Of a stretch of DNA of 64,000 nucleotides, positions 37,601 through 50,748 are shown in pieces. The stretch's first letter is position 1; every line of letters begins with the position of its first letter. Location: the NCBI RefSeq assembly GCF_027942865.1, contig NC_134509.1, forward strand, positions 6,110,754 through 6,174,753, given 5' to 3'. The position numbers and the translations under genes are program-made. Source of the stretch: Odontesthes bonariensis. Lineage: Eukaryota > Chordata > Actinopteri > Atheriniformes > Atherinopsidae. The notes beneath the pieces are model-generated. The model did not search any database. It was not told the origin of the DNA and saw only the letters and a program-made list of their open reading frames with translations.

Positions 37601-40600
37601 AGCTGCTGCTCTTTCATTTATGATGTCTCCCCCACCCTCTTATAGTGCAGTTTTAACTGGCAACTAGAGTTTTTAAGTTTTAATGTGGAGGTTGAAATAC
37701 AGATGGATTCAAATGGGCATAACATGTCTCCTTTGAGGCTAAGCGCACTAAATCGCTTGTATTTTAAAATACCCTTTGAATTCATACTTTTAATCACAAT
37801 TACGTATACTGATGCAGAAACTAATTCCACAATTTAAAAATGACCCTAAAGGACCAACAAACTCCTCTTCAGGAGGACTGTAAACTCTGGAAAAACTGAC
37901 ATCTGCTTTAATTAAGCTGCAATCAATTTTAAATCAAATATCTTGTTTGAATTAAACTGTTACCACCCTGTCACACACTCCAGCACACCCTTTTATGTTT
38001 CAACACACTTACACACACACATGCACTGCACTTAACCAGCTGGTTCGAGGCGCAGGGTAATTTGGGAGGTGTGCTCGGGCATGGTCTCTGTCATTACTTT
38101 GGTTTAATAACATTATTTCAGTACTGTGATTGAGTGTGCTCACTAACACACACACACACACACACACAGAGACATACTCGCAGACAAAGACAAAGTCTCA
38201 CTGGCCCTCAGCAGGCCTCAGGAAACCTCTCCTTTAAAGAGTCCAGAGGAGCACCTCATTTTTCTTGGCTTCTCTTCCAAACTGCAACAACAGTGGAGCC
38301 TCTGGCTTTGTGAGACTACGCCTACTTAGGCTCTGAGTACAGGAAGACCACTTTCTTTTTGTATCCACGTCTGCTGTCCAGAAGAGTAAGTGTTGTGTTT
38401 TTATATTCAGTCCATTGATTCCATTAAAGTGTCAGCAGTGTGTTGGGCATTGAAGGTCACAGACCTTTATCTGAGTCATTGCTTGGTCTCTGAACTATGC
38501 TTTGACCCATGTGGGTTTCAGCTGAGCCCTTTCGTGCTTGTTTGAAAAATGTGTTAGGATTAACTCTGAGTTAGGCATGAAAATGCACAACAATCAGCAT
38601 TTATAACAGCTTGAGAGTATTTTCTTTTAAACTAATGTTCTCAGTTCAGTTTTAAGCAATGTTCCATATTCAGTAACTTTGCCCTCACACAAACATTAAC
38701 TAAAGCCTGACTAACATGTTATTTTTAAGGTTCTGTAAAGAAGATATCTCCTAGTTGACTTAAAAGTTCATTCTAAGGGCATGGAAGTTTCCACACTACG
38801 CTAATTTATGTTGCATGTTTGACCATGACTTGCCTTTAAACTAATGCCATTTCTATGCTCGACAGTCCATATATTTTCAAAGAAATGTTCCGGAGGGGCT
38901 GCAGGTGAGAATTCAAATGTCATCAACATCTTATGTGAACTTCTTTTGTATACTTTCCAACCAGCTTCCTGATACAATCTCTGAAAGATCACAAATGAGA
39001 AAATGTGTGAATTCTGCAGCTAAACTTCAGAAGCTATACGGTGAGTGTGCAAGTGAGCAAGTGTCTGGTGAGAGTTGCTGCATCATACTGTTTTCGCTGA
39101 CCTGTGTGTTGCTTCACTCTTATTCATTGCTATTTTGGATGCATTCAAATGCACGTAATGCACGTATTGATATCAACACAAAAACAGTCATCATGGAGCT
39201 TCATAAACCCGACTCTTACGGATTGAGTGGAATATTTCAAAGCTGGACAAGACAGAACGAAACATGGATGGACGTCAAACTTCGCGCAAAATTAAATCTT
39301 TCTATAGCGTGTCCTGATTAATAAACTCAAAAATACAAATGAGGATAATGGGGCCAATGTAACGCTGACACACAAGCCCCTTCACACATGCACTGCTTTC
39401 CATTAATCTGGTTGCAACTGAACTCCTCAGTGTCATGTGTGAATGGCCCCACTGTTTCTTTTCCGTAATACTTTAACATGTAAATATGACTAGGTCGGAC
39501 CAAGTAACACATCCATATTAATTTCACCACAGCACAAGTGTGAACTGCTGCAGTCACATTAATGGACGGACACACACAGCAGCCTCGCGTTGGTTTGGAT
39601 ATATGATCAGAGGTTCAGAGGAATCCAACAAGTCACAACATTGAATAAATAAATAACAACATCTTCACCAGCAAACTCTCCACCCACTGTGTTTTTCTCT
39701 ATACTAATTAGCTGCAGCACCAACTCTTTTTTTCTAAGCATCTGAGGCGACTGAAAAAGAGAAAACTGTTTGAACTGAAGCTGAAGTTTCTGCTCTCTGT
39801 CTGACTACATATCAGTATTTCAACTGTTGCAATCCACTGCCATTAGCTTAACACAAAGCTACATTTTTGTTAATCTGATTTAAAAAAAAAAATCTTATGG
39901 CAGACGACATTTTGCAATGAAAAAACTGTCATTTGAGGACCTGAGTTTTGTGTGATGATGGAGCATCTTTTCTGACAACCCGATGTGACGTTGCACAGAC
40001 CTCATATGAATTGTTATGGCGACATGAGATGTTGCTGTCATAAAACTATAAAGCACTTTTACATCACAGTCTTATAACTGAAGCCTAGTCTGGACACTAT
40101 CCATTCTTGTATGTTTTGCAAATACTATGTGCTCCCCATGGCTCTTTACGCCATTTTCACAGGCATATCTGAATGAACGGTGTGCAACGTTAACAATGAA
40201 GTGAACAATGCCTGAATGACCCTAATGCCATCGTCTTAACAGCCAGATGAAGCCATCAGTGTTGCGTATCCTATGTGTTGTTATGCCGCATAAACAGTAC
40301 AGTGATTAACAAATGTCTGCCTGCTGCTAAATGGTGCAAATTTAGAAAGAACTGAGTTTTTCAACTGCCAATAACAAAAATAACAACAACAAAAAAAACA
40401 AGAAAAAAAGTCAGATCCAAACCCAAACATCAGGGCCAATACAACCAGAGCGTGCATCCTGTCTTCCTCTGGTGGTCGATATCTAATTAAAACAGCAGAT
40501 GTGTGTGTGTGTGTGTGTGTGTGTGTGTTGTCGGTATATGTTCATGCATAAGTGTGTGTGATGTATAGTCTGTTTTCTTGTCATTTCACAGTGAGATTAA

Positions 40601-43600
40601 AGCTATTGGTCACCACAGCTGGTATCCCCGGGGTATTTGTCAGTGACCCCCTTGCACACTACACAACACACACATACACACGCACACACACACGGGCTCA
40701 GAGAAAAAGAGAGGGAAACACAGAATATTAAAAAATGTCAGCCATCTGCAGTTATTACACTATCATCTCTGTTTTTTCCTCTCTATCAGTAGCACACCTA
40801 CATTTACTGCCACATGGCATCGTTTTTTCATCCTTAGGCAACAGATGGGTTGTTCAAAGGAAACAAATGCTGAGGTCCATTACTTTGTCAGTATTACTGA
40901 TTTTGTTTACAGCGCTCAGGATCTCGCACATACACACACACAAATGTCTCAGGGCTGAATACGGTAACTGCCCCAGTGCCTGATGTTTGTTTGGAAGTAA
41001 GAGGGAAGCTGGGACATTTTTGTTTTAAACTGCATCTGTTGTCTCTCTTCCTCCTAATTCTGAGCTTCCTCTCTTCTTCTTCCATATTATGGTTCCCCTC
41101 TTCAGACTCTCTCAGTTATTATGTGAAAATTTGTCTCTCCTCTTTATCTTCACCCTTATTTCATTATCACTGAGAGTGTGTTTCTCTGATTGAACTCCAT
41201 TTGAGATGACTCTCTTTGCTCAGCCCTATTGTAAATGAATATGGGGGGGATGCGGGGGCTTTGATGTAGCACTGACAACCCCCTACATCCCACCATGAGA
41301 CACAAAGCCATCTGTCCTAAAATTGCCACACACACACACACACACACACACGCACATATGCACAAATTCCTCATTGACTTGTAGCCACAAGGACACTGGA
41401 TGGATTCTGATAGGCTGTTAAATCCATAAAAACACACAAGCAGATGGGACAACAGGGGAGAGAAAACTCTGTAGTGTGTGTTTGTGTCTTGTCTCACTGG
41501 GATGAAGAGACAAAGGGAGACAACATGCCCACCTGCCAGAACACCACACATGTAGACCAGTCCAATCCTGAGGGCACCATGGACCATTTCTAAAGGGACG
41601 CCCACCAGCAGTTGCATGGCCATATTCAGGCTCAAATGTTCAATCCTGTAATACACAAACACACACATATGTACTGTTAGGGTTAGTGGGTCAACACCAG
41701 ATCCATATTTAGATGTGTCATCAAAATGACTGGATACACGTATACTGTGAGAATTGTTTATCCTTTTAAAGACAAAGGTGTTCATGGTATAATTACTTCC
41801 AAAGAAATAAAGATAAAATCAACTTTGTCTTTTCATCTAAAACAAGATGAAAAGACTAAAACCCTGTGTGCCTGAAGCAGCCTCACTGCATTATACTCCA
41901 CTGTGTTGAACCGTGGGAACTGTTATTTTCAGGTAGAGAGCGTTTGCCTTTTCTCGACCGAACAAAATTAACACCCAGCCTCAGTTTTGCTTCATCGGAA
42001 ACAAGGACTTAAAAGAAAAAGTCCCAGGCAACAGTCTGTCAGTCTAGCTTTTTTGTGCGAGCAAAGCTGTTTTCTCAGGGCGAAGGCACTGAAGCGCACT
42101 ATGACAACCTCACAACAGCATTTCTTAAAAGTACCAAGCAGGGTTGGTGCATTTTCAAAATCAGATTTTAAGGAAAAAAAGTTTCATATCCCCTTGGTGG
42201 TTAACAATTACCATAGACAAAATCAATGTTTACAGTTGTTAGCCGTAAAATGGGGTTAGATATAATATTTCTGTGAATTATTGATGTGTATCTGGGATAT
42301 GATTTGAGTCTGAATTGGAATTAAATACTATGAAATATATCAATAGAAAGTTTACAGAACCCACACATTATCATTTAATATCCTGGGATTGTGACGGAAA
42401 TCTTTTCGTCGTTTGTGCATGATTATTCATTTAATCTTTCATAACCATAAATGTCAGAAGACTGTGTTCTGAAAGCTTTGGAAAAGAGTCTGAAGGGGAT
42501 TTCTTTGAATATAGTCTTTATCCCAGCCAACACTTTTAATGCAAGAAAGTTAAAAATGGCACAAACGCAAGAAATCTTCTCATCTGAGAACTTGGAATAA
42601 GCAAATATCCCCCTGATGTTGCTTTTTAAGTTTCCCGATTAATGCATAAGCATATCATTTTGGTCTAAAGATATGCTGGACCAACTGCTGGACATTTAGT
42701 ACAGGAATGTTATCAGCTGGTAAAAGGTTTGTGCTGCTGGTGGGAAAGTCCAGTATGTAGACCCTTCTATTAGGAAGCAAAGTTGTAATCTATGCAGTCT
42801 GGAGGATGTGGCGTCCAAAAGATCCAAAAATATTTCAAAGTTTGATTTGTCTGCTCACAGAACAGTTTTTCACTTTGTATCAGTCCATTTTAACTGAGCT
42901 CTGGCCCAAAGAAGAAAGCAGCATTTTTGGATCATGTTCCCATATGGTTACTGCTTTGCATGATACATTGAACTGTGTTCAAAAGAAAAGTATTTCTTGA
43001 ATGATTCTTAAGCCCATTCATTGAGTTCCCTGACAGAATCATGCCTATTGTTAATGCAGTGCTGCCTGAGGGCCAGAAGATCACAGATATTTTCTGCTAT
43101 GTTCCTCGTGTCTCCAGATTCTCTGAATATTTGGATATAAGTACATACAATTATATGTACTGTAGATCATGAAACATTCAAAGTCTTCATAATTATACAT
43201 CAAGGAAAAATTATTCTGAAATCGCTTTACAGTTTTGGATGTATTTCTTTGCAGATTGCTGAACCTCTGCCCATCTTTACTTCTGAGTCTCTGCCTCTAT
43301 AAGGTGCTCTTTTATACCTTATCATTTTACCAATCTGTTGCCTTTTAACCTAATTAGTTGCAAAATGTTTCTCCAGCTGATTCCTTTCAGTAACACCGAC
43401 TTTTCCAGCCCCCCCCCCCCCCTTCCCCCCCCCAACATTTTAGAGACAGAGTTCATATTTTCCATGGAATTGAAAAACGTGTAACTTTCAACATTTTCTA
43501 TGTTTCCTGTTTTCTGTTGAGAATAAAATGTTGGATTCTGAGATTTGCAAATGCTTGCATTCTGTTTTTTTTTTTTGTATTTTACACAGTGTCTTGACCT

Positions 43601-46600
43601 TTTTTTGAAATCGGTGGTTGTATTTAAAAAGTACCAGAGAGGGAAAAGTGGGGCGAGTGAATCTTCATAGTTTCCACAGTTTGTCTTTGGAGCCAATGTG
43701 TGCGCTCAGTTTTTGATTACAGCTACAAAGCTGTTGACATGATAATATGATCTGTGTTGTGTGTGTGCAGCTATTGAACATAAAGTGCCCCAAAAATAAC
43801 AACAGATGGGTAACTGCAGGATTTAGCACTATTTTACTGACACTTTATTACCCTCTGTGGCTACAAAATAGATTAAAAACACCCATATCCACCAATAGTG
43901 CCTTCTACGTCTGCCAACAAATGCAAATATCCAAACTTTCTGCACTTCAGGATGCACAATTTAATATTCATGCAAATTTCCAAATAAAAGCTACAACGAT
44001 ATGACTGTGATGATAAGCTCTGGAAGAACAATGTGTAGCCAAATCCCTCTTGTGTGATGATTAACAGGAAAAACAGTCAACTCTGGCCCCATACTATAAT
44101 GAAACATAAACAGCGAATCACTGTTATGTTTACTTTTATGGAAGCAGAAACTGTAAGGAGTCTCCATCCATAAAAGAGAATTTTGCATATATTTTGAGGT
44201 TTTTTTGCTGGGAAAAAAAATATCTTGTCCATTAAATAGTTTGAGTGTAACTACACCTTTTTCCTCACTGAATTTCAACAGTTGTGGAAACATAGCAATA
44301 TTAGAGGGGGCAAGCTGACTGGCCGAGGTTTCACAGCCCTGGGTCTCAATGCACAGCCACCCCCGTGTACCAAGAGAGACCACTTGAGTCCAGGAATATC
44401 CACACGAGTGGGAGAGAGTAAACACACTAAAGCAGAGCATCAACTGGAGGCCACACAGACTGCATGAGAAGCAATTTCAGGCTGGAAATGAATGGTTTAT
44501 GGAACACTGAGACTGCCACTGTGTGTTCGTGCTGGGAAAGAACCTGGAGTATCTCGAGCTTGGCCACACTCACCAAGTACCTTCTACACCTAGCTTGTGC
44601 TAACCTTTGATTGTAGCTCGTGCTAGATTCTCATTTTAGCAGTTCCTCAGAGTGCATTCAAATTAACTGTAAAGCCCAACCTGCAAGTAGTCCAGATTGG
44701 GTTCTCCAGAGTTCTATGCGGAACAGACTGGGCTGACCTTGCCTTTCTGAGGCTGTAGGTGGTGCTCTGCAAATTCAAAGCGGAAATCCTTGGCTATACT
44801 GTTGATTGCTTAATTTCCTTGTGACATGTCTAATGGAAAAAAAAAACTTTACTTTTATCAGAGGGAGACTTTAAAGTTTCTAGTACTAGTAAATGTAATT
44901 CATAAACCAAGGAGTGATTGCATTGTTCCATCTTGTATATACAGTCTATGGATGGAAGTTGTTTTCCACACTTGGCAAAAGTGAATTGGATCTTATTAAA
45001 GGAGAAGGAGAACATCGATCCTTTGACAAATAACATAAGAACGTCGTCAGTTTGACTATATCACTTATTTCAACAGTAGACGACTCGGTCAGAGTGCAGT
45101 GTGACGGGTTTTATTGTAGCCCTTTTTCACTTGTTGGTCACTATTGCATACAGACAGAAATGTTCATATACAGTATGAGATGTGCACGCACACAAATAAA
45201 AACATCAACAAAAAAATGTGTGGCTGCTGCAATAAGTGAGGGATACTGGAGCTGTAGACAAAACCGCTCACACACTCGCTCCCCGTGCCCTCCGTGTCCT
45301 TCCAGCCAAACCTCAGTCAGCAGCTTAGACACATTTGGGTGTCACAGCGGAAACAAAAAGGAAAGCAGCAAGCTTATCTCCTTCTCTCACCCTCTCTCCA
45401 TCCTTTTAACCAGTTTCTGGGGGGACTCTTTCAGTAGTCTCCTTTTTCCTACCCACTCCACTGTTAGAGAAAACATAGCAGCAAATGCATGCGTTCCCTG
45501 AACAAACATCCAAGAAATAAACATTCAAAAAACAAATAAGCCCACACATACAATTCCTTCAACACAGACAGCGAAAACAAGATAAAAACTATAATCTTTT
45601 CAGTTTGAAACAACGCCACCGCCTCAGCTACCATGCTGGCACAGAGCATCGTTACAGTGATCAGAGAGAGACAATGGGACATATTGATTAGCTGAGAGAA
45701 GCCTGTCCAACTGCACAAGGACAACTCCACTCCGGGCAACAGCGGCTATCTATTTCTACACTGCTAATGAGGCTGTGAGGAGTTGGCTGCGCTGTTGGGC
45801 AGATCTGTGGATGCCAATAAGAGGTCCTTTTGTTCTCAGATCACTATGGTCTTTTAGGCACCCAAGTAAAAAGTGTTAGCTTTACTTTACTAGCTTTACT
45901 TACTGGGTGCAGCTGCTTGGCACTTCCATCCACAAAGAAACACAATGAAATAATTCTTGTAAAAACTATATGATATAACTTTACTTCTCATAAAGGACAA
46001 CTTTCGGCCATGATAATCAGAGCTGGGCAAGCAGAGGACAAATACATCTAATGCAGAGAAACTTGTCCAAGCTCCAAACCAAACCAAGGAGAAAGCGATA
46101 GACAGCTTGCATGATGCTCCGCTGAGGGACGTTTTGAGGCTGATATGAACATCCTGTTTTAGTGTAGAGAATTGAGAGGATCAGTGAAGCTGAGCAGTTG
46201 ATGGGATTACATGGTCTGTGGATGTGTGTGAAACAGAGAGAGGGTGTGAGTGTGTCTATGTGTGAGTGTGAGAAAGTAGGCAAAAGCAAAATGTGGAAAC
46301 AGTCACTTCTAATGTGAGCACGATGCAGCAAAGTACTCATTTAATCCTGATATTTAATTGAGAACAATCTAAAATGTAAAAAGATTCATGTGAAAAAATT
46401 GTCTGAATTGGATAACGATGCGCTTATTTTGAATTTGATGCCAGCATGTGACACAAAAGTTGGGAAAGAGGCAAGTTTAACTCTGGGTTTCATAGCTTCC
46501 TCCTTCTACGATACCCTTTTCTTGTTTAGTAATAATTCACGCTGATAATGGGGCAAATAAAATTAATGTGTTTCTGGGTGGGGTGTGTTAGATTTGGAGC

Positions 46601-49517
46601 TTTTTTGGAAAAAAATCCAAGTACAGAATATCATGAAATGAGCCAATAAAATATATTTTCAAAATCAGAAAAAAATCTCACCGGAGCCTTTGACCAGAAC
46701 AAATAAATTACATATATCTACATAAAGTACATATGTAATTTTAGGCTTTGCAAATGTGATTTGAATTATAATTAGGTAACTAAACTACTTATTTCTCACT
46801 TTAATTGTGCTCAGAAACATATTTTCATGTATGCTTAAGGTGAAATAGGTGATATATTAAGTAATCAGCTCATACAACAGGAGCACTTCCTAAAGAGGAG
46901 GCAGATGACTGCTGTTCAAGCTGTGTTCAAGCCTGATTGGCTAGGAGCACCAGTGGGTTGAAAGACAACTGTGGCTCAAACCTGAGCAAAAGCTAAAGGG
47001 AAAAGCAAAGACGAAATAAAGTCACAAAGTAATCAGGATTTAGCTCCACACAAAGCTTTACATTCCCATAGTCCCCTTTTCCCAACCACTTCCCCCAAAG
47101 ATCCAAATAATTCCAGTGCGTTCCTCGGCAATCATGTTAAACAGCCCAACTCATTCCTTTTCTCCTTCAGTCCTTCCTGATTTTTCTTTTCACCATACAT
47201 TATCATCCCTGCTACAATTTTTCCTATTGAGGCTCTGCGTTCTCCCAAGAAGCCACTTTATTACTTCTCTTTATTGGTTCACACTACATTACTCGCAGTC
47301 ATAATTAAACCAGGCTAACCCAACCAGAACTGACTTTTCACAGGAGAAAAAGATCTGCTGCAGGCTTTATCCAATTATTCATTAAATCATAAGTTATATA
47401 AAAGGGAATTGAGTTATCCATTATCATCCATTAGCACCACTATTTTTTTTTCGTTTTGTTACACCAATAAACCAAAAATAATCACTTCTTTGAGAGTATC
47501 ACACTGGAGGCATCCCAAAAGAATATTTAACCCTTGTTGATTTGATTTGTAATTTAACAAACACTGATGCATTCTTGCCCACCAGTTCTCATCCAGCTCT
47601 TTCTTCTTATCCATTATTGCTTAGTATGTGTCACGGAAAAATATCTGCTGCATTGATTTGTAGATCAAATTATTATGTGACAAGCTCTGAGTTATTTTAG
47701 TCTTTCAAATGGCATAAGCCTAAAACGCACCAGGCCTCATGTTTAAATACATCTACTCATTCATTTTCAATCAGTAGTTGTATCCAAAATTTTGAATGGA
47801 ACTGCAGTAAGCTCGTCTAATTTGCACTCATCAGTGCTTAATTTCCCCCAGTGGTGCTACAAACACGTAAAAACAAAAATTATAATTTGATAATGTGATG
47901 TCAAAACCCTTCTCAAGATCCAAAAATCTGTATGTTAACAGAATCCCTACCTGCAGCATGGCACAGTACACTATAAAGCAGATAGCTAGATTTGAACTCA
48001 CCCAGTATGCATGAAAATGTAGCTGAGGTACCTCCAGGCTTGGGCCCGTAGTTGGGGGTGGTAAGGTAGGGGGCTCTTTAAGAAGGATGGGCTGGACACC
48101 TGCAGAACCATGCGTTCCAGCTGGATCCCATAATACATGAACACTGCTACCTAACAGAGAACAGAAGAAAAAACTCGAGGTTTGAAGGAGTTATGCTTTG
48201 GCTTTCGTACTAGTCAATGTACTTAAAAACGAATGAATTACTTTCTGTAATGAGATGAAAGTTGAGCACAAGCTTTAGGTTCAACTTCTTGTCATAGTCC
48301 TAGGAAAAGATGTAACCTTGATGGTTGCATAAGTCTCTCCAAAATCCCAATATATCCCTCTGTATCGATGATATACTCACACATAAGCTGTCAATGCCGT
48401 GGGCACCAACTTACCTCCATACCATCACAGATGCTGGTTTTTGCACTTTTGTCTTATAACTGCCCAGATGGTCTTGCTCATATTTGATGCATAGAACCAG
48501 ATGTCAGTTCTTTCTCAAAAGAAGCTGAAACATGGACTCATCTGACTACAGAACTTGTATCCAATGTCTTTCTGGCCATTTGAGATGAGTTAGTGCCCAG
48601 AGCAGAGTTTCTATGCAGTGTTTATATATGGCTTTCCCCTTGTGTGATAGTTTCAGGCAAAATTTCTGATTATAGTAGCAGAGTGTCTTGATTGAGAATG
48701 TCTTCCAAGGTATTCCTGAGCCAATGAAACGACTGATCATGGTGACATGTTGGCTTCTGCCTTTAAACAGTGAGATTTCCCCAGAACTCCTTAATCTTTT
48801 CATAATATTAAGCCCAGTAGATGTTGAAAGACCAGAGCTTTTTGCAATATTGCATTGAGAAACTTACTGACGATTCTCTGACTGAGTTTGGCAAAAAAAA
48901 AAGTGATCCATGACCCACCCTTACGTGGAAAGACTAAGCCTTTGGTAGATGCTTCTTTTATTCCCAATCCTGGCACCCTTACCTGTCACCAGTTAAGTAA
49001 TTAGATTGTAGAAGCAGCCAGAACTTTGTTACTTTGCCCCTCCAACCTGTTTTTGAGCAAGCTGCTGGCAATAAATTGTAAATTCTAAATATAATAAAGT
49101 TGGTTGGCAAACTGAAAATCATTGCTTTGGTCTTGTGTCTAATCAGTAAAAGTTCAAACAAGTTTAGATAAGACAGATATTTAGAAGTTTTTAGTTTTTT
49201 AGGACATTCCCCAACTTTTTTTGAAATGTATCTTGTTGTATTACTCAACAAAAGTTAGGCTTTATTTTTTTGTCTCTTCTGAAACAATTTACCTCAGCAA
49301 TGGTGATAGCCAGGATGAACCAGGGAGGGGGGCAGTATGTGTAGCTGTCAAAGTACCACTTGCGATCGACCTCACGGGGCAACGTCTCATAGGCCACATG
49401 ACGGACTAACCGCTGGGACAGTCCCAAGCCAGCCTCATCTCTGAGACTGCAGCCTTTTAGCTGTCTGCTCCCCTGCAGAATGGCCCTGCGGAAACTATTG
49501 GAGCGCTTGTTGCTCAT
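28628..49517 (-). CDS. rhbdl3: Rhomboid-like protease RHBDL3, 3' six coding exons
   Basis: RHBDL3 (ventrhoid) is a seven-helix intramembrane serine protease-type protein with N-terminal EF-hands, mainly neural. Exons are 49293-49517, 48002-48150, 41533-41645, 32167-32267, 31403-31463 and 28628-28899. All have GT-AG borders and matching phases, giving 306 residues plus a stop. Counting from the first visible residue, [18 protein letters not shown] leads to CPPPWF and the first helix. WR is at 114-115, H123, H128 and N132 form the HxxxN region (TGIEHLSLN), and the catalytic GSSGG has nucleophile Ser180. The catalytic His245 is in FVAHLGG of the sixth helix. The end is [10 protein letters not shown]. 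Catalytic residues are intact. About 98 N-terminal residues with the EF-hands are missing; no matching exon was found up to 64000. The neighbour znf207 is also its neighbour in human. Confidence 0.95.
28967..29640 (-). mobile_element. Tc1/mariner-like non-autonomous element
   Basis: The left end, CCCCAGTTCCAAAACAGTTG, is the inverted terminus of a fish family that ends GTCCCAACTTTTTTGGAA. TCTCATAAATCTC, AATTTGATGGCAGTAAC and TTGTCCCAACTG sit where expected. It lies in the last rhbdl3 intron. Confidence 0.6.
29923..30363. mobile_element. MITE with TTAAAGCAATAC ends
   Basis: TTAAAGCAATACAATGTAAC (29923-29942) and GTTACATAGTATTGCTTTAA (30344-30363) are inverted with one mismatch in 20, so the element is flanked by TTAA. 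Non-coding, about 440 bp, in the last rhbdl3 intron. Confidence 0.8.
31553..31623. repeat. (AC)n microsatellite upstream of rhbdl3 penultimate exon
   Basis: About 35 AC units with one G interruption at 31571. In the pre-mRNA it is a GU repeat that ends roughly 90 bases before the acceptor of the 61-nt exon at 31403-31463. Confidence 0.9.
32843..32982. repeat. (ATCC)n tetranucleotide microsatellite
   Basis: About 24 CATC/ATCC units, then a short ATTC segment, then more ATCC units. It leads directly into a LINE-type repeat, whose tail such tetranucleotides often form. Confidence 0.9.
32983..33400. repeat. LINE-type interspersed repeat (RTE/Rex-like tail)
   Basis: TTGTCTTCTGCTTATCCAAGG, CTCCTGGGGGATCCCAA, GGGGCCTCCTCCCAGTTAG, GGAGGCGACCAGGAGGCATC and CACCGGGGAGGACTCCAACA match, in order, a widespread fish repeat that starts with an ATCC run. 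The family name is from memory and only tentative. Confidence 0.55.
36168..36404 (+). pseudogene. Harbinger Myb/SANT-like protein, truncated
   Basis: The frame holds the N-terminal trihelix: [19 protein letters not shown], then [16 protein letters not shown] and [12 protein letters not shown]. It stops after 78 residues where family members continue with a basic helix and a longer C-terminus. In active elements this protein imports the transposase and helps it bind DNA. Confidence 0.7.
36470..37085 (-). pseudogene. Harbinger (HARBI1-like) transposase, core deleted
   Basis: Minus-strand pieces are [20 protein letters not shown], then [20 protein letters not shown] with [14 protein letters not shown] (N-terminal HTH region). 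Soon after comes [14 protein letters not shown] with [16 protein letters not shown] (C-terminal region). The central part with the DDE catalytic residues is absent, and stops and frameshifts occur. Confidence 0.75.
38147..38168. repeat. Short (AC)n repeat
   Basis: About eleven AC units in an rhbdl3 intron. Confidence 0.85.
40501..40527. repeat. (GT)n microsatellite
   Basis: Thirteen GT units in an rhbdl3 intron. Another AC run lies at 41330-41352. Confidence 0.85.
42450..43600 (+). mobile_element. Tc1/mariner-like interspersed element
   Basis: Contains TGCAGTCTGGAGGATGTGGC, GTCCATTTTAACTGAGCTC, GAATCATGCCTATTGTTAATG, CTTTACTTCTGAGTCTCTGCC, TAACCTAATTAGTTGCAAAAT and GAGATTTGCAAATGCTTGCA in the order of an abundant fish element. 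Its canonical terminal GTCCCAACTTTTTT is replaced here by a C-rich run. It lies in the rhbdl3 intron 41646-48001. Confidence 0.65.
46410..46480 (-). mobile_element. Tc1/mariner-like end fragment
   Basis: TTGAATTTGATGCCAGCATG followed by CACAAAAGTTGGGAAAGAGG is the inverted counterpart of the terminal block of the family also seen at 10870-11022, 28967-29160 and 43440-43600. Confidence 0.5.
48290..49230 (+). mobile_element. Tc1/mariner-like interspersed element
   Basis: Shares the architecture of the 42450 copy: GGACTCATCTGACTACAGAA, CAAAATTTCTG, TATTCCTGAGCCAATGAAAC, AGATGTTGAAAGACCAGAGC, TTTGCAATATTGCATTGAGA, and the end CATTCCCCAACTTTTTTTGA at about 49205-49224. It lies immediately beside the rhbdl3 exon at 49293-49517. 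Confidence 0.6.
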
Positions 49518-50299
49518 CTGGGAAAAGAGAGGCAGGAGAACGGAGGAACAGGAAGGGGGCAGATATAAGGAAAAAGGGAGGATAGAGAGGGAAGAAGAGA
49601 TGGGTCAAGGACATGTTGGAGATTATAGCTTTAATATATACCGTACAAACTCCAACCAACCTTTAACCTTCCATCCTTTTTTTTTTAAAGATTTACACTA
49701 CACTTCTCGTTTAACCTTACTTTCTAATGTATTTGCCTTTGCTACACCAAGCAATGATGGAACTTCAGCAGACACTCTGAACACAGGCCGCACACACTCC
49801 AATCTTCCTCAGTCCCCGCAGATCAAAACTCCCACCTCGCTGTGGCAAGAGATTGCCTGAACCATCGCCCAGCACCCAACGCACCCTCTTTACATGTCTC
49901 TCTGCCTCTGAGGTCGTTTTAATCTCCTCGTGTGTATATCTTTATCTATACTGTATATACATTTTTTTCAGGTTTCACAAGTTGTTAATCATTCAAAAGC
50001 AATCAATAGGAGATTTGCAAACCTGACTAAACTACACTTCAGATCTCATTTTGAAGGCATCAATTTTGATTCAGTATAACCACTTTTCCACAAACATTAT
50101 CACAATTTTCCCATTGGTTAACTATCATTTTGGTCTACCAACAGTGCAACTTGGGAAATAATATGCAGCATTTAAAAGGCAGAAATCAACTAATCAGGAG
50201 ACTGAAATGAAAATAAAATTCTGTACATCCAACCATATAAAGGAGAACCTGCCTTTCACTACATATGAATCCAATGACTTATTAGAATAAAAGTGAGCT
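49518..50299. other. rhbdl3 intron, nothing recognised
   Basis: No EF-hand exon, RNA gene or clear repeat was seen. A long purine-rich patch lies at 49520-49610. Confidence 0.5.
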
Positions 50300-50748
50300 T
50301 AACCCCTTAACGCCTATTGTCGCATATATGCTATAAACCATTTGACTCAATCAACTAGCTGAGATAGCATCTTTATTCCCCCAAAGCCGGTTAGTCCATA
50401 TTCACTACGGACCTAGGAACCTTTATATAAATAAATATGTAAAGAAAAAAAAGGGTGAATAAAAAAACATTGTTTTTTCACTGTTATATTACTGTGTTGT
50501 TGTTATCTTATTATTGACCATTATGCCTGGTGTTGCAAATAAGCAACATACCAAATTACATACCAAACATACCAAATTGACCAGGATGTCTGTTGTTGCA
50601 AATTTGCAACATACCAAAATTTCTATTTATTTTTTGTGCAAAAGTGAAATTAATAATCTCAGCATTATTTAGCATCTACTTAAAGGCTAAAACACACACA
50701 AAACATTTTTTTATATACAGCTATATAAATTCAGGCGTTAAGGGGTTA
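50300..50748. mobile_element. MITE with TAACCCCTTAACGCCT ends
   Basis: TAACCCCTTAACGCCT at 50300-50315 and the inverted AGGCGTTAAGGGGTTA at 50733-50748 form a perfect 16-bp terminal inverted repeat. The left flank reads TTAA. The interior holds two copies of a GTTGCAAATNNGCAACATACC motif and no gene. Probably a piggyBac-type non-autonomous element, by its target site. Confidence 0.75.

Noticed and set aside
38905..39321. 138-codon plus-strand frame
   Set aside because: No recognisable domain, intronic position in rhbdl3, composition like the surrounding AT-rich DNA.
41156..41785. 209-codon minus-strand frame
   Set aside because: Only 41533-41645 is coding (rhbdl3 exon). The flanks are intron, including a CA repeat; the splice sites AG at 41646-41647 and GT at 41531-41532 define the true limits.
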